Source of the DNA: Candidatus Bathyarchaeota archaeon
Lineage (GTDB): Archaea > Thermoproteota > Bathyarchaeia > TCS64
Direction: 5' to 3'
Length of the DNA: 6,415 nt
Assembly: GCA_020697635.1 (NCBI GenBank)
Contig: JAEHCT010000078.1
Span: 1-6,415, forward strand
Part shown: piece by piece, positions 1 to 5,344 of the stretch
How the letters are laid out: every line of letters starts with the position of its first letter
Numbering within the stretch: position 1 is the stretch's first letter
Notes under the pieces: generated by a model
The model's database searches: none
What the model was told of the DNA's origin: nothing
Seen by the model: the letters and a program-made list of their open reading frames with translations, nothing else
Made by a program: the position numbers and the translations under genes

Positions 1-921
1 ATCGGCACCATCGCCGCGTTCATAAGCTACAGCAGAGGCTTCGCTAACCCGCTGCGCCACTTCGCGAACCTGTACAACAGCATCCAGAGCGCCCTGGCTG
101 GGGCTGAGCGCATATTCGAGATCATCGACACCGAGCCAGAACTCACGGACGCCCCTGACGCCGTCTCTACAGACGACTTCGAGGGACTCGTCGAGTTCAA
201 TGACGTGGGCTTCAGCTACGTGCCCGGCGTCCAGGTGCTCAAGAACATAGACCTCAAGGCCAAGCCTGGGCAGACCATCGCCCTAGTTGGCCCTACAGGC
301 GCCGGCAAGACGACGATGGTGAACGTGTTGACCCGGTTTTACGACATACAGGACGGCAGCATAGAGATCGACGGCATGAACATCAAACACGTGAAGAAGG
401 ACGACCTGCGCAGGCAGCTTGGCATCGTCCTCCAGGACGTGTTCCTTTTCAGCGGGACAGTAATGGAGAACATACGCTACGGCAGGCTGGACGCGACAGA
501 CGGGGAGTGCATCGAGGCCGCGAAGCTGGCGAACGCTAACGGCTTCATCAGACGCCTCCCTCAAGGCTACAGGACGAATCTCAGCGAGCAGGGCAGCAAC
601 CTGAGCCAGGGGCAGCGTCAGCTGCTGAGCATCGCACGAGCTATAGTAGCCGACCCCGCGATACTGGTGCTGGACGAGGCCACGAGCAGCGTCGACACCC
701 GCACCGAGGTGCAGATACAGGAGGCGCTGCTGAGGCTGATGAAGGGAAGGACGAGCTTCGTAATCGCCCACCGTCTGAGCACCATCCGTAACGCCGACAC
801 GGTGCTGGTCATCAACGACGGCGAGATCATAGAGCGCGGCACCCACGACGAGCTCCTGGCGAAGAAGGGGTTCTACTACAACCTCTACATGAGCCAGTTC
901 AAAGGCACCAACAACGCCTAG
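1..921 (+). CDS. ABC exporter half-transporter, C-terminal part (end of membrane domain plus complete ATPase domain); 5' end outside window
   Basis: The frame is open from base 1 to a TAG at 919-921, giving 306 residues without a start, so the gene begins upstream. Residues 1 to about 45 match the last transmembrane helix and linker of type-IV (MsbA/MdlB/LmrA-like) exporters. The nucleotide-binding domain follows and is intact: an A-loop tyrosine near residue 73, Walker A GPTGAGKT at 97-104, Q-loop Gln145, signature LSQGQ at 201-205 (a common variant of LSGGQ), Walker B ILVLDE at 221-226 with catalytic Glu226, D-loop SSVD, and the switch His257. Family knowledge says such proteins dimerise in the membrane and use ATP to export lipids, drugs or peptides; the substrate cannot be read here. 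A partner half-transporter could lie upstream. A GTG inside the frame at 205 is not the start, because conserved exporter sequence continues before it. Confidence 0.93.
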   Translation: MGTIAAFISYSRGFANPLRHFANLYNSIQSALAGAERIFEIIDTEPELTDAPDAVSTDDFEGLVEFNDVGFSYVPGVQVLKNIDLKAKPGQTIALVGPTGAGKTTMVNVLTRFYDIQDGSIEIDGMNIKHVKKDDLRRQLGIVLQDVFLFSGTVMENIRYGRLDATDGECIEAAKLANANGFIRRLPQGYRTNLSEQGSNLSQGQRQLLSIARAIVADPAILVLDEATSSVDTRTEVQIQEALLRLMKGRTSFVIAHRLSTIRNADTVLVINDGEIIERGTHDELLAKKGFYYNLYMSQFKGTNNA

Positions 922-946
922 AACCCCCTTTTTTAAAAAATGGGGT
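922..946. terminator. Shared bidirectional terminator between convergent genes
   Basis: Starting one base after the ABC gene stop, a C-run and six T's (929-934) are followed by six A's (935-940) and TGGGGT. The 12-base arms 923-934 and 935-946 are complementary with one mismatch (C928/T941). The plus-strand T6 suits termination of the ABC transcript, and the A6 reads as T6 for leftward transcription of the aldolase locus, whose stop codon is only a few bases away at 950-952. Archaeal terminators rely mainly on T-runs, so one element could serve both directions. This is inferred from sequence only. Confidence 0.6.
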
Positions 947-949
947 GTC

Positions 950-1702
950 TCAGCGCTTCAGCTGGCTCAGTGTCGCGTTGACTCCTGCACGGATGAAGCC
1001 TGTGTCGGAGCCTACTGCTATGAACCTGTAGCCTTGCTCGATGAGCTCGCCGCAGTGGGCGGGGCCCCTACCGAACGCTATCCCGGGGGCGACCCTGGAG
1101 CCCTTGCATGCTTCGAGCACCTTGTCCATGGCTTTGACGACCTCTGGATGCCAGAACTGGCCTCTGTAGCCCATGCTCGCCGAGAGGTCGCTGGGGTCGA
1201 TGAAGGTGGCGTCGACGTCTTCCACGGCCACTATCTCCTCGATGTTGTTCACGGCCTTCATGGTCTCGATCTGGGCTATCACGAGTATCTCGTCGTTGGC
1301 TATGTCCACGTACTACTTGGCTGATATGCTCTAGGCGCTCGCCGGTCTACCCGCCGCGCAGCTCCTCGGGCATGTACCGGCAGTAAGCCACTGCCCCCTC
1401 CGCCTCCTCGGCCGAGTTCACCCAGGGCACCACTATACCTTAGGCCCCTGTGTCGAGAGCCATCTTTATGGCGTTCACATCGTTCCACACGACCCTGGCT
1501 ATGGGCAGAGCGCTCTCGTTACCTGCGGCCCTGACAAGCCTGTCCAGCGTCTCCATGGTTATGGCCCGTGCTCGACGTCTATGAGCACCCAGTCCAGGTC
1601 CGAGTTAGCCACGGCCGCGACGGTCCTCTCGTTGAGTATACCCATCCAGGCGCCTAAGGCCGTCCCACCTTTGGCTAGCTTCTCCTTAACCTTGTTCCGC
1701 GT
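950..1702 (-). pseudogene. Decayed HpcH/HpaI-family aldolase (2-oxo-acid aldolase, class II type)
   Basis: Joining three reading segments recovers an almost full-length aldolase of about 250 residues. Segment 1 runs from an ACG at 1702-1700, where ATG is expected (ACG-Arg-Asn-Lys-Val-Lys-Glu-Lys), to LIDVEHGP, which ends at 1562. One base is missing there (TA in place of a TAY Tyr codon). Segment 2 resumes as TMETLDRLVRAA and runs to YCRYMPEELRGG near 1350, interrupted by a TAA at 1441-1439 in the conserved GAQG position (probably CAA to TAA). A second frameshift near 1345-1351 restores the original frame. Segment 3 carries TAG at 1333-1331 and 1315-1313, then an open stretch from 1312 with the metal-ligand motifs QIET and DPSDLSASMG, ending in TGA at 952-950. 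Working relatives cleave hydroxylated oxo-acids to pyruvate plus an aldehyde. The last 119 codons remain open but lack the N-terminal half of the barrel, so activity is unlikely. Confidence 0.85.
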
Positions 1703-1724
1703 GGAAATGGTATTGGATCACCGG

Positions 1725-1732
1725 TTATTTAA
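1725..1732. promoter_or_regulatory. TATA box for the aldolase pseudogene, possibly bidirectional
   Basis: The minus strand reads TTAAATAA, centred about 26-27 bases before the ACG at 1702, the usual archaeal TATA-to-start distance for a leaderless mRNA. This supports 1702 as the former start codon. The plus strand of the same bases is TTATTTAA, which could also direct rightward transcription from about 1755 towards the VOC gene and give a leader of roughly 84 bases. The rightward role is speculative. Confidence 0.5.
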
Positions 1733-1778
1733 CACCCAGAGTAAAGCAACGAGTACGCATAGACATGGATTCGGCTTA

Positions 1779-1825
1779 TGGGCTGACTAACTGACAACAA
1801 CGTTATCATCGTCAGCCCAGATAAC
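1779..1825 (+). promoter_or_regulatory. Overlapping inverted repeats upstream of the VOC gene (operator or leader structure)
   Basis: TGGGCTGAC (1779-1787) is the exact reverse complement of GTCAGCCCA (1811-1819), a 9-bp repeat with a 23-base spacer. Inside that spacer starts a second pair, GTTATC (1802-1807) with GATAAC (1820-1825). The arms interleave, with no room for both to form together as a simple pseudoknot, so as RNA they would be alternative hairpins; as DNA the first could be a regulator site. The second hairpin ends four bases before the probable ribosome-binding site at 1829. Function unknown; chance cannot be excluded for the shorter pair. Confidence 0.35.
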
Positions 1826-1838
1826 AACGTGATCTTCG

Positions 1839-2222
1839 ATGAAAGACATAGAGGGCATGATTACGTTCACATATCACGAGGACATCGAGGCAGCCGACAG
1901 GTTCTACGGCGAGACCCTGGGGCTCGAGCGGGTCATGGACAGGGACTGGGTGAAGATATTCAAGCTGGGAAGAGACAGCCACGTCGGCCTCGTCGACTCG
2001 GAGAGGGGCTACCTCAAACCCTCCGAGGCGAAGCCGGTGATGCTCACCATAATAGTCGAGGACGCCGAGGAGTGGCACAGAGAGCTGACGGAGAAAGGCG
2101 TCGAGACCAACCACCCGCCCAAGGAGGCAGGCGAGATACACATGAAAGGCTTCCTGACTTGGGACCCCTCGGGGTACGTCATCGAGGTGTTAGAGTTCCT
2201 CACCAAGCCCTACGGCGAGTAA
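1839..2222 (+). CDS. Small VOC-superfamily (glyoxalase/bleomycin-resistance/dioxygenase fold) protein
   Basis: This 127-residue protein shows the paired beta-alpha-beta-beta-beta layout of one VOC domain. The first half has DIEAADRFYGETLGLE at residues 15-30, the usual helix and turn after strand 1. The second half has VEDAEEWHRELTEKGVE near 73-89 and the closing WDPSGYVIEVLEF at 108-120, equivalent to the family's DPDGNxIEL motif. ATG 1839 is chosen because GTGATC at 1829-1834 can pair with the archaeal 16S 3' end at suitable spacing. Of the usual metal-ligand positions, the Glu in strand 8 (Glu116) is kept, but the strand-1 and strand-5 histidines appear to be Ile8 and Val67/Met68; His48 might substitute. 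The substrate cannot be predicted. Relatives include isomerases, extradiol dioxygenases and drug-binding proteins, probably dimeric and cytoplasmic. It is divergent from the decayed aldolase. An overlapping longer frame at 1829-2233 is compositional. Confidence 0.85.
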   Translation: MKDIEGMITFTYHEDIEAADRFYGETLGLERVMDRDWVKIFKLGRDSHVGLVDSERGYLKPSEAKPVMLTIIVEDAEEWHRELTEKGVETNHPPKEAGEIHMKGFLTWDPSGYVIEVLEFLTKPYGE

Positions 2223-2253
2223 TGGATCACTGATCGAGAAACGTAGCCCACAA

Positions 2254-2264
2254 CCATATAATAG
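2254..2264 (+). promoter_or_regulatory. Isolated TATA-like sequence in the convergent gap
   Basis: CCATATAATAG stands out in a GC-rich gap between the ends of the VOC gene and the solute-binding protein gene. Read rightward it predicts a start near 2284-2290, where no convincing gene follows. An 8-bp inverted repeat (CCCGCTCC at 2301-2308, GGAGCGGG at 2349-2356) lies just downstream. It could drive a small or antisense RNA over the 3' end of the solute-binding gene, or be only an A/T-rich spot. The rest of 2223-2368 shows no gene, tRNA or clear T-run terminator. Confidence 0.22.
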
Positions 2265-2368
2265 AGCTGAATCGGGTTCAGAGACGAGGAAAAGCTGACC
2301 CCCGCTCCAGACGAGGTATGGCGAAATCACTTGTGGTTCGCCCCTCAGGGAGCGGGAGTTCCTCCATA

Positions 2369-3781
2369 CTAGATTCTTATCAGGCCGTCACTGCCCGGAC
2401 GCCATTTACATCTCGCTCCGATGGCCCAGAAAAACGTTGGACGGTAGAGAAACACCCAAGGAGCGTCGTCGCGAACCCGTCTATAGATCTGCCTGTAAAC
2501 CCTCTGCCTCGCCTCGTCGTTGAACGTCCTCTGAGCTACTGATATCAGCCGGTCTACCTCAGGGTTCCTGTACCCCTGCCACCATGGTCCCTTGATGCCC
2601 GAATGAAGCTTCTCGCGTAACACCCTGAAGGTGCTACGGGGGCTTGAGTCGAAACAGCACATGTCATGTATCCTCTTGGCGCGTACCATCTCTGCGTATG
2701 CTGGGCGGTCGCTGTAGAGCCTTACATCGACTTCGACGCCTATGAGGCTATACTGCCGCTTCATCAGCTCCGCTAGGGCGGGGGCTTCGTCAGGCATAGA
2801 GGTTGGGACATCCATGACTATCTCCAGGCCTGACCTGTACCCTGCCTCAGAGAGTAGCTCCCTAGCCTTCACAGGATCATAAGGGTAAGGCTCAGTCTCA
2901 GGGTCGTAGCCGAAGTGGTGGGGAGTGAGATAGCCGTTCAGCGGCTTGGCGGCCCCCTTCTTCACGCTACTAATAATCTCTTTTACATCAACGGCGTGGT
3001 TCAGGGCTTGTCTTACACGTTTATCGGTGCAGACTCCCTCGGAGGCGTTGAACATCTGTATGATGCAAAGGCCGCTGTCAAGGCTGCTAATAGTCGTGTT
3101 CTCCCGTCTTTCGATGAACACACGTCCCTCAACGCCTATGTGGGCTCCTATATCTGCCTCCCTTTCTGCCACCATCCGCGCCCTCTCCGAGGGCTCTGTG
3201 ACTCTAAGCCAACTGGCTTCCTCAGCCTTTGGTGCCTCCCCCCAATAGTCTTTGAATCTTTCAAGCACCACTTCCTCTCGCCTTGTCTCGGCGACCATCC
3301 ATGGGCCCGTGCCGATGTATTCCTTGGGCAGCCTGTCCATCTCGTCGTCAGGGCCTATTGGTATCTCGCATAGAAGATCTAGGAGGTCGGCGATGGGCTC
3401 CCCAGTGACTATTTTAACGGTGTCTCTCCGAGGGGTTTGGAACCTTGCATCACCCAGGTAGCTAGCGTAGACTCCCTGAGTGCCGTAGGCGCCGCCCATG
3501 CTGGGGTCCACGACTCTTTTAAGACTGGACACAACGTCATCGGCGTTCACGGTGTCGCCGTTATGGAACTCGACGCCCTCCCTCAGCCTGAAGACCCAGG
3601 TGAGGCCGTCAGGCTCGGCTGCCCATTGAACTGCGAGACATGGGCGGAAGCGTCCTGAGTCGTCTCGGGTTACCAGAGGCTCGTATATCGAATAAACCAA
3701 GCTGTTTCTGTTTGCGGAGTCGCTGCAGATGTGGGGATCGCCAATGTAGACGGAGGACTGGGCAACCGTGAGACTCTTCAT
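2369..3781 (-). CDS. Family-5 (oligopeptide/dipeptide/nickel type) extracellular solute-binding domain protein without signal peptide
   Basis: The 470 residues cover the whole SBP_bac_5 fold. Visible motifs are SIYEPLVTRD at 31-40, FHNGDTVNADDV at 72-83, GTGPW at 157-161, KRVRQALNHAVD at 254-265, YDPVKARELLSEAGY at 301-315, YRNPEVDRLI at 404-413 and the terminal WRPGSDGLIRI. Family members capture peptides, sugars or metal complexes outside the membrane and pass them to an ABC permease. Here the protein starts almost at the first strand of the mature domain (MKSLTVAQSS), with no hydrophobic leader and no lipobox. An in-frame TAG two codons upstream (3787-3785) and a TATA box about 27 bases before the ATG argue against a missed N-terminus. 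It has eight cysteines (19, 48, 138, 239, 251, 375, 376, 458), high for an exported protein. No permease or ATPase gene flanks it. The ligand and cellular location are unknown; it may act in the cytoplasm or leave by another route. Confidence 0.9.
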   Translation of the reverse strand: MKSLTVAQSSVYIGDPHICSDSANRNSLVYSIYEPLVTRDDSGRFRPCLAVQWAAEPDGLTWVFRLREGVEFHNGDTVNADDVVSSLKRVVDPSMGGAYGTQGVYASYLGDARFQTPRRDTVKIVTGEPIADLLDLLCEIPIGPDDEMDRLPKEYIGTGPWMVAETRREEVVLERFKDYWGEAPKAEEASWLRVTEPSERARMVAEREADIGAHIGVEGRVFIERRENTTISSLDSGLCIIQMFNASEGVCTDKRVRQALNHAVDVKEIISSVKKGAAKPLNGYLTPHHFGYDPETEPYPYDPVKARELLSEAGYRSGLEIVMDVPTSMPDEAPALAELMKRQYSLIGVEVDVRLYSDRPAYAEMVRAKRIHDMCCFDSSPRSTFRVLREKLHSGIKGPWWQGYRNPEVDRLISVAQRTFNDEARQRVYRQIYRRVRDDAPWVFLYRPTFFWAIGARCKWRPGSDGLIRI

Positions 3782-3804
3782 GGGCTATATGGCTGTCGGC
3801 TCGG

Positions 3805-3812
3805 CTATAAGC
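3805..3812 (-). promoter_or_regulatory. TATA box of the solute-binding protein gene
   Basis: The minus strand reads GCTTATAG, centred about 27 bases before the ATG at 3781 and directly after the stop of the phosphoesterase gene. This predicts a leaderless transcript beginning at the annotated start. The whole gap between the two genes is 31 bases, so it is almost entirely promoter. Confidence 0.5.
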
Positions 3813-4427
3813 TTAGACAAAGTCACTGAGATCGGCGGGCTCCTCCTGCTCAGCCACCTCCACGAGGCTGCGGCCGGTCTTGACAGAGTTTGGCATCTCC
3901 GCCAAGACGTCTGAGCCCGGTCTTGCCTCGTCGCCCTTCATCTTGAAGAAGAGCCAGCGCGGCTTCTTGCCCCCGCCCGTCCTGATGAGGGCGAACCCTC
4001 CCCTCAGCTTGGTTCCTTCGAGCCACAGCGTGGCGTGGCCTTCATCAAGGTTCTCCTCAAGTGAGGCGTCCTCCCCCTTCGTGTTATGGTACGTGCCTTG
4101 GTCCCAGACGATGACAGTACCGGCCCCGTAGTGTCCCTCAGGGATCACCCCCTCGAAGTCGGCGTACGCCATGGGGTGGTCCTCCGTGGGGACGGCGAGC
4201 CTCCGCACCTTGGGGTCCATCGAAGGCCCCTTAGGCACGGCCCACGACTTCAGCACGCCCCCAGATTCAATCCGCAGGTCGTAGTGGAGGTTGCTGGCGT
4301 CGTGCTTCTGTACGACGAAGATGGGCTCCCCGCCTCGTTCTTCCACCTCGGGGGACGGCTCAGGCGTCCCGGCGAAGTCCCTCTTCTCCTTATACCTTCT
4401 CAGGGGATCGGAGTCAGACATACCCAT
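3813..4427 (-). CDS. Stand-alone LigD-type DNA 3'-phosphoesterase (PE domain)
   Basis: These 204 residues correspond to the phosphoesterase module of bacterial DNA ligase D. That metal-dependent enzyme trims 3'-phosphates and 3'-ribonucleotides to leave a clean 3' end for sealing; single-domain versions are known in archaea. From ATG 4427 the catalytic set is in place: QKH with His42, LHYDLR with His48, Asp50 and Arg52, VPKGPS with Lys66, Arg75/76, TEDHP with Glu82 and His84, then Tyr88. The hallmark FEGVIPEGHYGAG is at about 91-103 and WLFFKMKG closes the fold near 158-165. ATG 4427 is preferred over GTG 4430 or ATG 4421 because a TATA box lies about 25 bases upstream. After the domain comes an acidic tail ending in LSDFV. 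No ligase or polymerase module is attached or adjacent. It lies downstream of the ribosomal operon but has its own promoter. Confidence 0.93.
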   Translation of the reverse strand: MGMSDSDPLRRYKEKRDFAGTPEPSPEVEERGGEPIFVVQKHDASNLHYDLRIESGGVLKSWAVPKGPSMDPKVRRLAVPTEDHPMAYADFEGVIPEGHYGAGTVIVWDQGTYHNTKGEDASLEENLDEGHATLWLEGTKLRGGFALIRTGGGKKPRWLFFKMKGDEARPGSDVLAEMPNSVKTGRSLVEVAEQEEPADLSDFV

Positions 4428-4447
4428 CACTATGGTATAATGGTCGA

Positions 4448-4455
4448 TAAATATA
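4448..4455 (-). promoter_or_regulatory. TATA box of the phosphoesterase gene
   Basis: The minus strand reads TATATTTA, 18 bases past the uL10 stop and centred about 25 bases before ATG 4427, implying a leaderless mRNA. A second weaker A/T patch (minus ATTATACC, 4441-4434) is too close to the start to be the main box. The minus-strand TTTT at 4463-4460 just before it may end uL10 transcripts. Confidence 0.5.
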
Positions 4456-4472
4456 GTGAAAAGATGGTTGGT

Positions 4473-5333
4473 CTACTGCTCGGCCATCTTCTTGCCTACC
4501 ATGCTGGCAAGAGAACGAGCCTGAGAGTTCGCCTTCGTTATCAGCAGCTCGACTGTGTCCCTCGTGGCCCACTCGGCCTCCAAGGCCACTGAACGCGCCT
4601 GCTGGAACGCCTTCGCAAGGATGGTCGGCACTGTCGCCGGCGTATAGTACGCCGCCTCCACGGCCACCTTGAAGGCCCCGCCTATGGCCTGCTCGAGCCT
4701 GCTACGGTAGTCGTTCAGGTCGAGTATCAGCACGTCGCCGGGAATGACGTCGCCTCTCTCGTAGACCGCCTTCACCCGGAGGCCCATCTCTGAGGCCCTC
4801 ATACCCATGCGCTGAAGCAGATCGGCTAGATCCTCGTTGATCGGCTCACCCGCCCTGCACACGGTGGTGTCCTGCGCGACCCAGATGTTACCGCTTTCGA
4901 TCCTAGTCCTCACGGCGAGGACCCCGAACTTACCGATGAGGGGCCCTGGGCTGAGGCCTGTGTTACCTGCGCTGAAGACAATATCGTCCAGCGCAAGGTC
5001 CCCTGCCTTGGCGAATACCCTGACCCTGTTGGCGTCCAGCTCCATGGCGACCTTGAAGGGGTTGCCGTTGGTGAACATGAAGACGTTGGGGCCTGCGACC
5101 TGCTCTATGAAGGCGGCGTGGCCCTCCTTGCCGGCCTGCTCCATGCTGATCCTCATCAAAGTGTTCTTGAGGACCTTGAACTTGAGACGGCCTCGGAGCT
5201 GCCTCCTCATGTCTTGGAGCATGGCGCTGGTGACCTTGTTCAGGTCGGCGGCGGCGATGACGTCGTACTCGTTTAGTAGCTCGACTGTCTCCTGAACCGT
5301 CTCGGTTTTCTCGGATGGGATGTGGCTGCTCAT
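4473..5333 (-). CDS. rpl10: Large-subunit ribosomal protein uL10 (archaeal P0 / L10), short form without acidic tail
   Basis: uL10 forms the base of the factor-binding stalk: its N-terminal domain sits with uL11 on 23S rRNA and its C-terminal helices bind L12/P1 dimers. The 286 residues show the rRNA-binding stretch RGRLKFKVLKNTLM (47-60), GPNVFMFTNGNPFK (81-94), the archaeal/eukaryal insertion domain beginning GNTGLSPGP (123-131) and reaching IWVAQDT (150-156), and stalk-binding helices from AFKVAVEAAYYTP (220-232) to the end. It stops at SLASMVGKKMAEQ, just after the second P1-binding helix. The third helix, charged hinge and FG-rich C-terminal peptide seen in many archaeal P0 proteins are missing, and no tail is found in another frame downstream. 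ATG 5333 is preferred to GTG 5342 because AGGTGA lies five bases before it and includes that GTG. It is nine bases after uL1 in the operon. No L12 gene follows. Confidence 0.95.
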   Translation of the reverse strand: MSSHIPSEKTETVQETVELLNEYDVIAAADLNKVTSAMLQDMRRQLRGRLKFKVLKNTLMRISMEQAGKEGHAAFIEQVAGPNVFMFTNGNPFKVAMELDANRVRVFAKAGDLALDDIVFSAGNTGLSPGPLIGKFGVLAVRTRIESGNIWVAQDTTVCRAGEPINEDLADLLQRMGMRASEMGLRVKAVYERGDVIPGDVLILDLNDYRSRLEQAIGGAFKVAVEAAYYTPATVPTILAKAFQQARSVALEAEWATRDTVELLITKANSQARSLASMVGKKMAEQ

Positions 5334-5338
5334 GGTCT

Positions 5339-5344
5339 TCACCT
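5339..5344 (-). promoter_or_regulatory. Shine-Dalgarno site that fixes the uL10 start
   Basis: AGGTGA on the minus strand overlaps the last two bases of the uL1 TAG stop and sits five bases before ATG 5333. It pairs with the CACCTCC-type 16S 3' end. The placement suggests coupled translation of uL1 and uL10 and shows that GTG 5342 is part of the binding site, not the start. Confidence 0.65.

Noticed and set aside
283..846. Long open frame on the minus strand opposite the ABC ATPase domain
   Set aside because: The plus-strand frame has every ABC motif. The opposite frame has no recognisable domain and follows from GC-rich codon usage.
1300..1450. Stop codons in the aldolase read as pyrrolysine (TAG) or another recoded residue
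   Set aside because: The stops include a TAA at a conserved Gln, and two frameshifts and a lost start codon accompany them. Ordinary decay explains all of them together.
1829..2233. A 134-residue plus-strand frame overlapping the VOC gene
   Set aside because: It is Arg/Gly/His-rich low-complexity sequence with no family features, while the 1839-2222 frame encodes a clear VOC fold.
2278..2365. A 28-codon minus-strand frame just after the solute-binding gene stop
   Set aside because: It is very short, has no ribosome-binding site and no recognisable feature.
2260..2370. Possible tRNA or box C/D RNA in the convergent gap (GGTTC and CTGA strings)
   Set aside because: The GGTTC sites have no complementary five-base T-stem, no acceptor stem could be paired, and no C box (RTGATGA) is present.
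2318..2542. A 74-residue plus-strand frame after the isolated TATA-like site
   Set aside because: Most of it is antisense to the solute-binding gene, its composition is not protein-like, and the GAGGT before the ATG is too close to work as a ribosome-binding site.
2915..3373. Open plus-strand frames opposite the solute-binding gene
   Set aside because: They are antisense to well-conserved family-5 motifs and have no recognisable domain of their own.
4405..4472. A frameshifted continuation of uL10 that would supply the missing acidic tail
   Set aside because: All three minus-strand frames after the stop lack Glu/Asp-rich or FG-type sequence; the bases are promoter-like A/T-rich DNA.
4086..4592. 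A plus-strand frame crossing the phosphoesterase, its promoter and the end of uL10
   Set aside because: It runs antisense through two clear genes and shows no domain of its own.
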